Shown: positions 15,485 through 25,645, counted from the first letter of the stretch. The stretch: DNA of 44,268 bases from Terriglobia bacterium (GCA_021324185.1 JAJPJN010000159.1:1-44268); one strand, 5' to 3'. The notes: generated by a model from the sequence alone, not told the origin. Numbers and translations are program-made.

Positions 15485-16972
15485 GTGGACAATGTCAGCC
15501 AAACTTCGTTCAATCAGTCGACCGAGGTGAGCGCCGCGGCCGTTCTGGCCGCCTTGGAACAGATTGTCAACAGTCCCGAATTCGGCAGAATCGAGCGGCC
15601 TGCCCGCTTTCTGCGCCACCTGGTGGAAACAGCCCTTCGGGGCGAGACTCACCGCCTTAAAGAGAGTGTTTTGGGAATCGAGGTGTTCGGGCGCCCAGCA
15701 TCCTGGGATCCTCGTCTGGACGCTATCGTCCGCCAGGAAGCCGCAAGACTGCGCAAACGGCTTTCCCGCTATTACGAGACGGTAAAAAGCCCACCCCTCA
15801 CACGCATTGAGATACCGGTGGGCACGTACGTCCCGGTGTTTCGCGGCGTTGCACAGCGTGACGAACCAGTAGCTGCCCCGGCGCCAGCAGAGACGCCGCC
15901 GTCCATCAGGCTAACGAGATCGCGGCGCCGCGTCTATGCTGCTGCGGCATCCGTTCTATTGCTGATCGCTGCCTCAGTCGTGACATGGATCTGGACACAC
16001 AGGACGCCTGCACCGCACAAAGTCAATCCGGTGGCACACGATTTCGTAGTAAAAGGACGGTTCGATCTGCAAGAGGGCACTACCGGCGGTGTGAAGCGGG
16101 CGGAGGCCGATTTTCAGCAGGCCATCGATGCGGATCCCAATTACGCCGCCGCTTACATCGAGCTGGCAAAGGCCAGGCTCGCCGAAGCTCCCGCGCGCGG
16201 ATCCACTTTTCGCACGGAGCAAGAACGTGACAGCGTGGAGGAGCTGTCGCGCAAAGCGCTGCAACTCGATCCCAATCTCTCAGATGCCCATGCCTTGCTC
16301 GCCGGGCTGGCGATGCAATACGAATGGGATTGGAGCACAGCCGAGCGCGAGTTTCGCCTGGCGTTACGAGGTGATCCTAGCGCCAAGGTAGAGTTTGCCT
16401 ACGCCTTCTTTCTCCTGTTTCATCGCCGTTTCGCCGAAGCCGACGAGCATCTCAGCCGCGCGCAGGAAATGAACCCGTTTGATACCGCCAACATGCTGGA
16501 TCTGAGCCAGGCTCGATACCTCGAGGGCCGCTTTGCGGAGGTTCGCGAAATTTCCCAACGATTGTTGGCGCTGCATCCCACGCTGCCGGCCGCCCAAGCT
16601 AGTGTCGCCGGAAGTTATATCTGGGATGGGCGCCCGCAACTCGCCCTCACTGCGCTCGACAAAGTCGACAAATCCTTTCCCGCGCTCCCTTTTTATCGAG
16701 CCATGGCGCATGCGCGGGCCGGACAGCGCGAAGAAGCGCTTGCGATCATCCGCCCCTATGAGGAGAGATACCCGAATTCGGGAGTGGCGTTGCAGTGGAT
16801 TGCGAAAGTATACGCTTTAGTCGGCGACGAGCCAAATACCGTGAAGTGGCTGGAGCGATCGGCGGACCAGCGCGAATGGCAGGTACTCACGGTCGCGGTA
16901 AATCCGGTATTCGCACCCATGGAAAATTCGACCGGTTTCCGTGCGCTAAAGCGCCGAATGGGACTGGGGTAA
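15485..16972 (+). CDS. Membrane-anchored winged-helix-like / TPR protein
   Basis: A 495-residue protein with a GTG start. Residues about 15-115 (LAALEQIVNSPEFGRIERPA, RLKESVLGIEVFGRP, DAIVRQEAARLRKRLSRYY) form a DNA-binding-like domain often found in front of TPRs in acidobacteria. It ends in an IEIPVGTYVPVF strand like the winged helix of CadC-type regulators. One membrane span follows (RRVYAAAASVLLLIAASVVTW, about 141-162), then TPR helices to the C-terminus (FQQAIDADPNYAAAYIELAK, ALQLDPNLSDAHALLAGLAM, and further repeats). The topology resembles membrane-bound regulators that sense outside the membrane through repeats and bind DNA inside. That role is inference. Confidence 0.8.
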   Translation: MDNVSQTSFNQSTEVSAAAVLAALEQIVNSPEFGRIERPARFLRHLVETALRGETHRLKESVLGIEVFGRPASWDPRLDAIVRQEAARLRKRLSRYYETVKSPPLTRIEIPVGTYVPVFRGVAQRDEPVAAPAPAETPPSIRLTRSRRRVYAAAASVLLLIAASVVTWIWTHRTPAPHKVNPVAHDFVVKGRFDLQEGTTGGVKRAEADFQQAIDADPNYAAAYIELAKARLAEAPARGSTFRTEQERDSVEELSRKALQLDPNLSDAHALLAGLAMQYEWDWSTAEREFRLALRGDPSAKVEFAYAFFLLFHRRFAEADEHLSRAQEMNPFDTANMLDLSQARYLEGRFAEVREISQRLLALHPTLPAAQASVAGSYIWDGRPQLALTALDKVDKSFPALPFYRAMAHARAGQREEALAIIRPYEERYPNSGVALQWIAKVYALVGDEPNTVKWLERSADQREWQVLTVAVNPVFAPMENSTGFRALKRRMGLG

Positions 16973-17056
16973 ACTTCGTCGCCCGGTGGGTTCAGAAAAG
17001 TTCGGTAAGGGCATCGCGATGGGCAGCGATGCCCAGAGAGCGTTAGCAGCCGGCGC

Positions 17057-17857
17057 TTATGTGCGACGACGCCGTATCCAAAACATCACCGGGAGCCCCA
17101 GTCCGAGCAGCAGGAACGACGCCGGTTCCGGTGCGGCGCCCACAGGACTCGCGCTCGAATAAATGGAACTCACCTGCGCGGCTGAAAGATCGTAATTCCA
17201 AACGCCGACTTCATCGATACCGCCGTTGAAATAGCGCCCCCCGAAAACCGAGCTTGCGCCGATCCAGAAGGCTCCTGTTTTGTTTGTGCCCGATCCCACG
17301 TTACCGCTCGAAACCAGGCTTCCATCCCAATAAATGTCCTGCGTATTGGTAGTGGCGTTATACGTTGCGGCAATCATGTGCCATTGCCCAATAAGCGACG
17401 CCGTGGCCGGTGTATAGGAGACAGCACTACCGCCGCCGGAGTAGAAGTACAGCTTGTTATCGTTTTGAAATTGCAAGTCGAAATCATTACCGACCTGCGA
17501 CTCGCCAGCGATATAGTAAGTACCGTTAGGGGACGGCAGCGATGCCAGATTGACCCACGCCATCATGCTTCCGGCCGTGTTGATGCCGCCTGATAGGCTT
17601 GTCGAGGCATATTGCTGGGACGCGCTACTCAATTTGAGATAGTTGTTACTCGGTTCTGCTACCGCTCCGGGGCTGCCTTCGCCAGCTCCGTTCACGTATG
17701 TGGTGACATATCCATTGACCTGGCTGCTGCCGTTCACGGTTTCGAGCCGGAAGTAAGCCAGTGGATTGGTGGAATTCACCGTCGAGATGAAATCCGCCTT
17801 CATAAAAGACGGACCGCTGACGCACAGTAATAAACTGGCAAATAAGAGTTGCTTCAT
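17057..17857 (-). CDS. Exported LamG-like protein with PEP-CTERM sorting tail
   Basis: A 266-residue protein starting at ATG 17857, chosen for GGAGGAG about 7 nt upstream. An in-frame start further upstream (17896) would add a non-signal leader. A signal peptide (KQLLFASLLLCVSGPSFMKA) is followed by a concanavalin/LamG-like beta-sandwich: AYFRLETVNG, MMAWVNLASLPSPNGTYYIA, WHMIAATYNATTNTQDIYWD, GGIDEVGVWNYDLSAAQVSS. The C-terminus PEPASFLLLGLGLPVMFWIR followed by RRRT is a complete PEP-CTERM signal: PEP box, hydrophobic span, basic tail. The known route is processing by an exosortase, which is not encoded in this window. The ligand is unknown. Confidence 0.87.
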   Translation of the reverse strand: MKQLLFASLLLCVSGPSFMKADFISTVNSTNPLAYFRLETVNGSSQVNGYVTTYVNGAGEGSPGAVAEPSNNYLKLSSASQQYASTSLSGGINTAGSMMAWVNLASLPSPNGTYYIAGESQVGNDFDLQFQNDNKLYFYSGGGSAVSYTPATASLIGQWHMIAATYNATTNTQDIYWDGSLVSSGNVGSGTNKTGAFWIGASSVFGGRYFNGGIDEVGVWNYDLSAAQVSSIYSSASPVGAAPEPASFLLLGLGLPVMFWIRRRRT

Positions 17858-17920
17858 ATCATTCTCCTCCGCAAGATTGTGACTTCTCAACAGCATCCTA
17901 AGGTGGGCGGTAGGGAATCT

Positions 17921-17990
17921 GGCAGTGGCAAGGGGTGGTGCAACGGTAGCGAGAGGTCTCTAAGTGATTGAGACCTTTGGTAGATGCGCC
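17921..17990 (+). repeat. Copy 2 of a ~70-bp structured intergenic repeat
   Basis: Matches the block at 15380-15447 in the same orientation. Here AGGTCTC pairs perfectly with GAGACCT around a nine-base loop, TAAGTGATT. The flanking genes (17057-17857 and 18015-19460) are both on the minus strand, so this copy lies antisense to them. That argues for a dispersed repeat rather than a leader element of one gene. Confidence 0.5.
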
Positions 17991-18014
17991 GTCTTTACAA
18001 GAGACTTGCAGTGA

Positions 18015-19460
18015 TCACTTGAACACAATCGTGCTTTCGCCGGAGTACTTGTGATAGTTGCGAAATTCGATCGTGTTCTTGGTGCAGTATGATGTGCCGC
18101 GATTACAGGCCAGCACTTCGGCTTTCACGGGCAGGAGAAACTTCGCGGGCGTGCCCAGCGATATCGGTTCGTAGTCGACGGCCGTCTGCACTTCGTCGTC
18201 GGGGAAATCCTTGGGAATTTTGTCTGCGCCGTATTCGATGCGCCGGACCTCGCCGGTGGATTTGATCAGCCACACACTGCCGCTATAGGCGGGATGCAGC
18301 GACTGGCTGCCGACGGTGATGGTCCAATCGGAATTCGCCAGGGGCACTTTGAAATCGTAGACAGCGGCTGCTTCGCCGTTGATGTTCGTTGATTCCGCAA
18401 ATTTGAAGTCCGCGCGGCCGGGATCAAAGAGGCTGCGCAAGCTGGACGCAAACTCGCCGGTCGAGGTAGATCCGCCCAGATCCATCATGCTCTTATTGGT
18501 GCGCTTGCCGCCCACGGTGATGTCGCGATATTGTTCCTTGCCGTCTTCGTAGATCACCTTGGCGGTTACGATGTCGACCGCCTGCCAGCCAGATGAGCGC
18601 GACTGTTCGTAATAGCGCGTCGTGTTCTGCTCACAGATGAAATTGGGAAGCCCCTGGTTGTAGCTATGGGCCCAATCGAAGGCTCGCGCCAGCGTCTCGT
18701 CGGAGGCGGTGGTCACGGCTTTGGGCCGCTCGGAATCGCTATCGATGGTGAAATCGTCAGAGCCGCTTCTTGGCGGGGGCGCCGCTGCTTTCGGGGGATT
18801 GGCAGGTTTGCTGGCTGCCGCAGCCGGCACATCATCGTCGGAAGATGATTTTTGTCCGCCGCCACGGCGCAAAACGGGCCGGCCGGGGGCCTCGAGCGGG
18901 CGATCAAGAATGGTGGGCCGCGGCTCGTCGCCGGCAGATGCTGCGCGCGGCGACATCATGGGCCTGCCTCCGGGGGACATTTCGCCGGGAGGAGGCGCAT
19001 CCTTCAGCAGATTCACCTGGGTGGCGGTCAGGAACGCCTCATCGTCTTCGAGCGCATCGATGTGCACAGTGGTGCGGGGGACGATTTGGCTGGATGAGAT
19101 GTCCTGGCCGGCTCGGGTAAATTTTGTTTGCGGCGTCAGGGTCAGCGAGATCTCGCGGCCGTCATCGGTGCCGATCACCAGTTTTTTGGAGTCGAAGGCA
19201 AGCGTGATGCCTTCAGCAGTGAAATTCGGCTGCGCGGCCTCATTCTGCTTCTGATCCTTTTTCTTGCTGCGCTTGGGAATGCTGATGCCGCCACCGGGGC
19301 CTTGGCCGGGCGGATATTGGCCCGGCGGATACTGCCCTGGAGGATATTGTCCTGGAGGGTATTGGCCGGGTGGATATTGACCTCCCGGCGGGTAGGTTCC
19401 CGGAATCTGCGCCATCGCGCCTATCGCCAAGGCAACTGCGCAAACAAACAGCCTGTACAT
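18015..19460 (-). CDS. Secreted protein with PPGQY repeats, unknown function
   Basis: A 481-residue protein with a signal peptide (YRLFVCAVALAIGAMAQ). Six tandem PPGQ(Y) units follow at residues 24-53, then a basic patch KRSKKKDQKQ. A small beta domain (GITLAFDSKKLVIGTDDG to RTTVHIDALEDDEAFLTATQ) resembles an RNA/metal-neutral 'DUF5666-like' barrel, though this is a weak match. A Pro/Ala-rich linker follows, and then a C-terminal domain of about 230 residues (ARAFDWAHSYNQGLPNFICE, WTITVGSQSLHPAYSGSVWL, VLACNRGTSYCTKNTIEF) that I associate with acidobacterial secreted proteins of unknown role. It is probably periplasmic or surface-exposed. Confidence 0.75.
   Translation of the reverse strand: MYRLFVCAVALAIGAMAQIPGTYPPGGQYPPGQYPPGQYPPGQYPPGQYPPGQGPGGGISIPKRSKKKDQKQNEAAQPNFTAEGITLAFDSKKLVIGTDDGREISLTLTPQTKFTRAGQDISSSQIVPRTTVHIDALEDDEAFLTATQVNLLKDAPPPGEMSPGGRPMMSPRAASAGDEPRPTILDRPLEAPGRPVLRRGGGQKSSSDDDVPAAAASKPANPPKAAAPPPRSGSDDFTIDSDSERPKAVTTASDETLARAFDWAHSYNQGLPNFICEQNTTRYYEQSRSSGWQAVDIVTAKVIYEDGKEQYRDITVGGKRTNKSMMDLGGSTSTGEFASSLRSLFDPGRADFKFAESTNINGEAAAVYDFKVPLANSDWTITVGSQSLHPAYSGSVWLIKSTGEVRRIEYGADKIPKDFPDDEVQTAVDYEPISLGTPAKFLLPVKAEVLACNRGTSYCTKNTIEFRNYHKYSGESTIVFK
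19302..19391 (-). repeat. 15-bp coding tandem repeat (PPGQY)
   Basis: About six 15-base units, each encoding PPGQY, lie in the N-terminal part of the secreted protein. The units differ at third positions (plus-strand forms include GGATATTGGCCCGGC and GGATATTGTCCTGGA). The protein sequence is therefore kept while the DNA has drifted. Such runs can change in number by slippage. Confidence 0.8.
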
Positions 19461-19499
19461 AGAACCTCAATTAGACGCACGGGGTTGGCGCCCCGGTTG

Positions 19500-20552
19500 C
19501 TACCACTCGAGCAGGATCAGTTCAGAACAGAATGCCGGCCCCATAGCGGCCAGCAGGCCCCAGGAGCCCGGCGGCGGACGTTTGTTCTTCAAGAACTGCT
19601 CTAAAACGAACAAAACAGAAGCAGAGGACAGGTTTCCGGTCTTGCGCAGACAGTCCCAGGAGACCTGCAAGGCTCCGTTCACGAGGCCCAGTGCGGTTTG
19701 GGTAGCTTCAAGTACTTTGGGACCTCCGGTGTGAATCACCCAGCTCTGGATGTCATTCTTCGAAAGGTCATGATCGGCCAGGAACTCGTCGACGTCGCGG
19801 CCCAGGTTCTTTTCGATGACTTCGGGGACGTCGCGGGAAAGCACAATGCGGAAACCTGCTTCGGAGATGTGCCAGCCCATAACGTACTCGGTGTCGGGGT
19901 AAAAGACGGAGCGGGTGGCAACGATACGTGGTCCGGGGGCGCCCGTCGCCTCCGAGCCGGCCACAATGACGGCGGCGGCGCCATCGCCGAAGAGGCCGGA
20001 GCTGATCAGGTTTGCGACCGACAGATCATCCTTCTGAACGGTCAGCGAGCAAAGCTCGACGGAGAGTAGCAGCGCGGCCTCACGCGGGAACGCCTTGACG
20101 TAATCGGCGGCGCGGGCGATTCCTGCCGCTCCCGCTACACAACCTAATCCGAAGACCGGGACGCGCTTCATGCGCGGGTTCAGCCGCATGCGGTTCATCA
20201 GGCGGGCTTCAATGGAGGGGCTGGCAATGCCTGTTACAGAGACAAAAAAGAAGGCCCCAAGCTGGTCCGCGGCGATACCGGATTCGCGCAGCGCGCGGCA
20301 GATCGCCTGCTCACCGAGGTCCATTGCAACCTGTATCCAGCGATCGTTCGCCTGGCCCCACGTGGCGGGCGGATACTCTTCCATGGGCAGCGCAAGATAG
20401 CGGCCGTCGACCTGGGCGGCGCTGTGCAGGCGTTCGAGAATGTCGAGACGGTTTAAGCGCGGGCTCCAGTACCGGCGGAATCCTTCGAGCAGTTGCTGCT
20501 GCGGGTAATAGTGCGGCGGGAGAGCGGTGGAGGCAGCGGCGATTCTCATACT
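19500..20552 (-). CDS. Type III polyketide synthase (chalcone/stilbene synthase family)
   Basis: A 350-residue thiolase-fold enzyme, the usual type III PKS length. The catalytic triad is visible: Cys137 in FGLGCVAGAAG, His273 in VIHTGGPK, Asn306 in KTGNLSSAS. Such enzymes extend an acyl-CoA starter with malonyl-CoA to make pyrones, resorcinols or chalcone-like products. The C-terminal GPAFCSELILLEW is close to the family's usual GPG loop but reads MGPAF. The ATG 20552 is taken as start because homology begins there. A GTG at 20624 would add 24 unremarkable residues. There is no methyltransferase or oxidase next to it. It is divergent from the sensor kinase. Confidence 0.92.
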   Translation of the reverse strand, partial: SMRIAAASTALPPHYYPQQQLLEGFRRYWSPRLNRLDILERLHSAAQVDGRYLALPMEEYPPATWGQANDRWIQVAMDLGEQAICRALRESGIAADQLGAFFFVSVTGIASPSIEARLMNRMRLNPRMKRVPVFGLGCVAGAAGIARAADYVKAFPREAALLLSVELCSLTVQKDDLSVANLISSGLFGDGAAAVIVAGSEATGAPGPRIVATRSVFYPDTEYVMGWHISEAGFRIVLSRDVPEVIEKNLGRDVDEFLADHDLSKNDIQSWVIHTGGPKVLEATQTALGLVNGALQVSWDCLRKTGNLSSASVLFVLEQFLKNKRPPPGSWGLLAAMGPAFCSELILLEW

Positions 20553-20687
20553 GCCGGGCGGCGCGATTCGTTGTAGTCCACTGTCGTCATCATACGCTTG
20601 CGGGCGGGTTGAAGGGCTGGGCACACCCTACGCGCCGCCGTCTTCCAGCTATAAACCGCATCTGCGGCTCCGATATGTGTAATCAGG

Positions 20688-23600
20688 ATGCGCATTCGGG
20701 CGCCACGCCGGGTCTTTGTCTTAATCCTGCTGCTGCAGTGGACCATTGTCGCCCGTGCCCAGCGGTATACGTTTCAGTCCTATGACAAGGGGATCACGAA
20801 TCCCAATGTCAGTTGCATGCTGCAGGACCGCATTGGTTACTTGTGGATCGGCACGCAAAATGGACTGTTTCGTTATGACGGCGGCGGGTTTCAGGAATTC
20901 GGGCGTCCGGACGGGCTCAACGGCACATTTATCGTGGCGCTCCAGCAGGACAGCCGGGGCAATCTCTGGGTGGGCACCACCGAGGGCCTATATTATCGCG
21001 AGGAGAAAGCCGGACGTTTCCAGGCTATCAACTACCAGGGACAGCCGATCGAGGTGCGGGCCGGCTCAACGCTTGCCAATGCAGCGGACGGCAGTCTGCT
21101 GGCGGTTACGCCGCAAGGGCTTTTTCAGATCAGCTCTCAACTCAATACCCAATCCACTACTCAACCTAATACGCGCTCCTGGAAGTGCCAGCGGCTGCCC
21201 GGCATGGATCCGTCACTGCCGGTATGGAGTGTAATCGCCAATCCGGATGGCTCCATTGTGACCGGCTGCGGAGACGCACTGTGCCGTTTGAATGGAGGCA
21301 TCCTCACCGTTTGGGACACCCGGAACGGGCTGCCGGCCGACCGATGGATGCTGCTGGTTCGCGATAGCAACGGGGCGCTGTGGGCCCGCGGGCGCAATCA
21401 CGTCGCGGTGCTCATGCCTGCGGAGTCGCAGTTTACGCTGCACGATTTGCCCGATCTTCCGGGCCGCAGCTCTTATCCGGCTCTGGCCGAGGATCGGGAT
21501 GGCGAGATGCTGGCTTCGCTAGGAACGTCCGTCGCGCGGTATGAGGGAAGGGGCTGGCGCGTGTTTACCAAGGCAAATGGCTTGGGCGAGGCCAGCATTA
21601 CGTCTCTTTTGGTCGATCGCGAGGGCCTGGTGTGGCTGAGCCTGCTGGGGCGTGGCGTTCGCCGCTGGCTGGGCTACAAGGAGTGGGAAAACTGGAACAG
21701 CAACGATGGTCTGCAAAACGACACGGTCTGGAGCATCCTGCGCGATCACAAACAACGTGTGTGGGCTGCCGATGAGGGCGGCATTGCGTACATGGCTCCC
21801 GGACGGAACACGTTCCAGCCCTGGTGCCGGCCGGGAATTCACTGCGACAAAGCATTCAGCCTGCAGGAATCGAAAGACGGCAACGCGATCTGGGCAGCCA
21901 CGGCCTCCGGGTATGCGGTGCGGATCAACGAGCAGACGCTCGAAGCACAACAATACAAAGTCGACAACGCACTTTATGAAGTTTTGGAAGATACACCCGA
22001 TCGCGTGTGGGCCACCGGATCGGGGGGGCTTTTCCGTGGGGAACGCAGCGGCAGCGAGTGGCGTTTCGAGCACGTGGATGCGCCGCGGCTTCCGAAGAGG
22101 CGCGCCTTTGATTTAGAATTCGATCCGCAACATCGCCTCTGGGCCGTTTTCTACGACGGAATCTTTCGTCTCGATAGCGACGGGTGGACGCACATCGAGA
22201 TCAGCCCGGCGCGTCTGGGGGGCCATCCGCGCAACATTGCTATCGATCTATCGGGCCAGGTATGGCTCGATGGAGGCTTTCCGGGCGTGGTGCGCCTGCG
22301 GATCAGCGGTTCGACGGTGGCCGGTATCCAGACTTTCACCAAGCCGCAACTCGCTTCCGATCTTGTCGTCACGATGGCGATTGACCGGCGCGGCTGGATG
22401 TGGATCGGAGGCGATCAGGGGATCGATGTTTACGACGGCAGTAAGTGGCGCCGCTTCTCGGTGCATGACGGGCTGAGTTCGAACGGCATCGCCGAGCGCG
22501 CGCTGTATGCCGATGCGGATGGCAGCGAATGGATCGGATCGAGCGCCGGAATCTCCCATTTTCTGAATCCTTCGGTGAATACAGCGCCGCCGTCACCGCC
22601 GCTTATCACCGCTGCCAATTACGGTGACGAGGATCTGCTGAACGGAACCGCAAGCGCTTTTCGTTGGAACACAAAACCTCTGCACATCGCTTTTACGGAT
22701 CTGACGTTTCGCAACGAAAACTACCTTCATTTCCGATACCGCCTGGCCGGACTGGAACAGGACTGGGTGGAGACTTCGGCGCGTGAACTGCGCTACCCGC
22801 GCCTGCCGCCTCGCTCTTACAAGTTTGAAGTGGCGGCAGTCGATACCAGCACCGGAAAATCCTCCCGGGTGCGCAGCGTTCAATTCCAGATTCTGCCGCC
22901 GGTATGGGCAACCAAGCCCTTCTGGGGCGCGATGTTTGTGCTGTTTCTGCTGGTAGTGCGGATTTGCTGGCGGTGGCGCATCAAAGTTCTGGTCGCCCAA
23001 CAGCACGAGCTCGAAGACCTGGTCCGCGCGCGGACTGAAGAACTCGACCGCAGGCTAGTTGAGCAACAGCAACTCAAGAAAGAAGCCGAGAGCGCCAATC
23101 AAGCGAAAAGCGAATTTCTGGCGATGATGAGCCATGAGATCCGCACGCCGCTAAATGGCGTGATCGGCATGACGAATCTGCTCGCGGAAACGGAACTTAC
23201 CGAGGAGCAGCGCGAATACACGCGCACCATCCGTGAATCGGCGGATTGCCTGTTCCGAATTATCGGGGATATTCTCGATTTCTCCAAAATCGAAGCCAAC
23301 AAGCTGGAACTCGAATCCATTGAATTCGAGCTTCAACCGGTGGTCCGGGACGCGGCTGCCATTGTGGCCGAGCAGGTGAGGCGCAAGCAACTTGCCTTCA
23401 CGATCGATTTCGACGAACGCCTGCCGGCATTCGTGATGGGCGATTCTGCCCGGTTGAAGCAGGTACTTCTCAATCTGCTCTCGAATGCAGTAAAGTTCAC
23501 CGATCGCGGCAGCATTCGAGTAGAAGTGTCGTTACAGGAACAGACCCACAAGAACGAGGCTGTGATTCGGTTCACAGTGTCAGACACGGGTATCGGCATC

Positions 23601-24269
23601 TCGGCCGAGGCGCTGCCATTGTTGTTCAAAAGCTTTTCTCAGGCGGATGCGTCTACTACACGGAGGTTCGGTGGCACAGGTCTTGGACTCGCCATCTCGA
23701 AACGCTTAGTTGAACGAATGGGGGGCGAAATTGGTGTCGAGAGCGCCCCCTCCCGTGGGAGCCGGTTTTGGTTCACGGCGAAATTGCCGATAAGCCGAAA
23801 TAGCCAAGCAAATATGCAAGGACTCGGCGCACTACAAACCGCACTGGCGAATCCTCAGCCGGGAGCAGCCAGCCGCGGGCGCGTTTTGGTCGCCGAAGAT
23901 AACCCCATCAATCAGCGAGTGGTGGCAATCCTCTTAACAAAGCTGGGTTATACGCCTGACTTGGTTGGCGACGGCAAACAAGCCTTGGAGAAAGTACAGG
24001 AACAGAGCTACGACGTAGTTCTGATGGACTGCCAGATGCCGGTGATGGATGGCTATGAGGCCACTGCGGCGATTCGCTCTTTGCCGAACGGCTGCTCGCA
24101 TGTTCCGATCATTGCGGTGACCGCCAATGTGCTGGCCGGAGAACGCGAGAAATGTCTGGCTTACGGCATGAACGACTACATTCCCAAGCCGATCAGCCGC
24201 GACAGTCTGGAAAAAGTCCTGCAAAAATTCGTGCACGAGCCTGAACCGGCGACGACCGAGCGGGCCTGA
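20688..24269 (+). CDS. Hybrid sensor histidine kinase with two-component-regulator propeller
   Basis: A 1193-residue one-protein two-component system. After a signal peptide ([16 protein letters not shown]), about 650 residues form repeated beta-propeller blades, with motifs such as [35 protein letters not shown] and [23 protein letters not shown] domain follows ([14 protein letters not shown]), then a membrane span ([15 protein letters not shown], about 745) and a coiled coil. HisKA follows with His816 in [12 protein letters not shown], then the HATPase with [15 protein letters not shown] and [10 protein letters not shown] receiver domain with Asp1114 in [16 protein letters not shown] ends the chain. 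No DNA-binding output is present, so an outside partner or a phosphorelay is expected. HTCS relatives in Bacteroidetes sense glycans; the ligand here is unknown. Confidence 0.95.
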   Translation: MRIRAPRRVFVLILLLQWTIVARAQRYTFQSYDKGITNPNVSCMLQDRIGYLWIGTQNGLFRYDGGGFQEFGRPDGLNGTFIVALQQDSRGNLWVGTTEGLYYREEKAGRFQAINYQGQPIEVRAGSTLANAADGSLLAVTPQGLFQISSQLNTQSTTQPNTRSWKCQRLPGMDPSLPVWSVIANPDGSIVTGCGDALCRLNGGILTVWDTRNGLPADRWMLLVRDSNGALWARGRNHVAVLMPAESQFTLHDLPDLPGRSSYPALAEDRDGEMLASLGTSVARYEGRGWRVFTKANGLGEASITSLLVDREGLVWLSLLGRGVRRWLGYKEWENWNSNDGLQNDTVWSILRDHKQRVWAADEGGIAYMAPGRNTFQPWCRPGIHCDKAFSLQESKDGNAIWAATASGYAVRINEQTLEAQQYKVDNALYEVLEDTPDRVWATGSGGLFRGERSGSEWRFEHVDAPRLPKRRAFDLEFDPQHRLWAVFYDGIFRLDSDGWTHIEISPARLGGHPRNIAIDLSGQVWLDGGFPGVVRLRISGSTVAGIQTFTKPQLASDLVVTMAIDRRGWMWIGGDQGIDVYDGSKWRRFSVHDGLSSNGIAERALYADADGSEWIGSSAGISHFLNPSVNTAPPSPPLITAANYGDEDLLNGTASAFRWNTKPLHIAFTDLTFRNENYLHFRYRLAGLEQDWVETSARELRYPRLPPRSYKFEVAAVDTSTGKSSRVRSVQFQILPPVWATKPFWGAMFVLFLLVVRICWRWRIKVLVAQQHELEDLVRARTEELDRRLVEQQQLKKEAESANQAKSEFLAMMSHEIRTPLNGVIGMTNLLAETELTEEQREYTRTIRESADCLFRIIGDILDFSKIEANKLELESIEFELQPVVRDAAAIVAEQVRRKQLAFTIDFDERLPAFVMGDSARLKQVLLNLLSNAVKFTDRGSIRVEVSLQEQTHKNEAVIRFTVSDTGIGISAEALPLLFKSFSQADASTTRRFGGTGLGLAISKRLVERMGGEIGVESAPSRGSRFWFTAKLPISRNSQANMQGLGALQTALANPQPGAASRGRVLVAEDNPINQRVVAILLTKLGYTPDLVGDGKQALEKVQEQSYDVVLMDCQMPVMDGYEATAAIRSLPNGCSHVPIIAVTANVLAGEREKCLAYGMNDYIPKPISRDSLEKVLQKFVHEPEPATTERA

Positions 24270-24457
24270 TTCGAATCGGAGCCCTATGCCCCGGGGTATC
24301 CCGTCCCGGCTTATTCCGAAAATGAGGGATCCACTTCGACGTTGGCCCGCAGCCAGGCGGCAAACGCGGGCTCGGATAGTGTTCGAGCGGCTAGGGTGCT
24401 GCCCCTACGGCCACTTCTTTGGCGAGAATTCCGGGCGCGTTCACGTACCTATTCCAC

Positions 24458-25645
24458 GTGGCCACTGCTGTCGTCAGTCATGAGGAAAATCTACACTGGC
24501 TTGCGCTGCGCATGCTGCCCGGTTTGGGGGGCGTGACTACACTGCGCCTGCTTGAAAAATTGAGTTCGCCGCAGGCGATCTTTCGCGCCTCGGTTTCCGA
24601 ACTGGAAAGCCTGGGCGTCAGCCCCGCGCTGGCGAGAAACATTGCCAGTGGCTGTTCGTTTGAGGATGCGGTCGATCAGCAGCAAAAGGCACTCAGCGCC
24701 GGCGTCACTCTCATTCCCATTCAGGATGCGCGCTATCCGGCGCGGCTGCGCGAGATTTTCGATCCGCCGATTGTTCTTTATGCGCGCGGCGAAACGGAAC
24801 TGCTGCGATCCCATGGGATCGCTGTCGTGGGCACGCGCCGTCCAACTCCCTACGGAATTGCCGCGGCGGAACGGCTGAGCGCCGATCTGGCGAAAACCGG
24901 CCTTAGTATTATCAGCGGTCTGGCGCGTGGAATCGATACCGCGGCCCACCGCGCCGCGCTGGCTGAAGAGGGGAAGACTATCGCGGTCCTGGGATGCGGC
25001 ATCGATGTCGTGTATCCCTCGGAAAATCGAAAGCTCTATGAGGAAATTGCCCGGCGGGGTCTGCTGGTCTCTGAATTTCCCCTGGGCGCTCCCGCATACC
25101 CCCAGAATTTTCCGATCCGCAATCGCATCGTGAGCGGGCTCTCGCTGGGAGTAGTCATCGTCGAAGGCGCCCAACACAGCGGTTCGGCGATTACCGCCAA
25201 GCTGGCGATGGATCAGGGGCGCGAAGTTTTCGCCGTGCCGGGCAACATTACATCGAAAATGAGCTGGGGACCGAACCTATTAATAAAAGATGGCGGCGCC
25301 AAGCTGGTGCAGGAATGGACAGACATCACCAATGAACTTCCCGCAACGGTTCGCCGCGACCTGGTGGCCGAAGCGCAGCAGCGCCTGGCTGAGGCGAACG
25401 GCGATTTTTTTCCCCCGGACGATTCGGCGGGGGGAGCGCCACGGCTGGAGGCGCCCGAGCCCCTTAAAGTACTCGCAAACAAGCTGCTGGCCCGCTTGCA
25501 AGTTGATGTACCGCAGCAACTTGACAGCCTGCTTGAATCTTTCGAGGGCGTCAGTTCATCAGAATTGATCGCAGCCCTCTTTGACCTGGAAATGTCAGGC
25601 CTCGTGCGCCAGCTCCCCGGGAAGAACTTTGTCAAGGTGTGGTAA
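24458..25645 (+). CDS. dprA: DNA-processing protein DprA (Smf)
   Basis: A 395-residue protein if started at GTG 24458. A TTG at 24419 is also in frame, and neither has a clear binding site. DprA binds incoming single-stranded DNA and loads RecA in natural transformation. An N-terminal helix-hairpin-helix/SAM-like region (LHWLALRMLPGLGGVTTLRL) precedes the Rossmann-like core: AVVGTRRPTPYG, GLSIISGLARGIDTAAHRAA, VLGCGIDVVYPSENRKLYEE, FPIRNRIVSGLS and VVIVEGAQHSGSAITA. A C-terminal winged helix (LDSLLESFEGVSSSELIAAL) follows. All core motifs are intact. It lies 79 bp before topA, an order (dprA-topA) common in bacteria. Confidence 0.96.
   Translation: MATAVVSHEENLHWLALRMLPGLGGVTTLRLLEKLSSPQAIFRASVSELESLGVSPALARNIASGCSFEDAVDQQQKALSAGVTLIPIQDARYPARLREIFDPPIVLYARGETELLRSHGIAVVGTRRPTPYGIAAAERLSADLAKTGLSIISGLARGIDTAAHRAALAEEGKTIAVLGCGIDVVYPSENRKLYEEIARRGLLVSEFPLGAPAYPQNFPIRNRIVSGLSLGVVIVEGAQHSGSAITAKLAMDQGREVFAVPGNITSKMSWGPNLLIKDGGAKLVQEWTDITNELPATVRRDLVAEAQQRLAEANGDFFPPDDSAGGAPRLEAPEPLKVLANKLLARLQVDVPQQLDSLLESFEGVSSSELIAALFDLEMSGLVRQLPGKNFVKVW

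Noticed and set aside
18885-19250. Plus-strand frames opposite the secreted PPGQY protein
   Set aside because: Antisense to a gene with signal peptide and consistent domain pattern. Their sequences look like complement artefacts.
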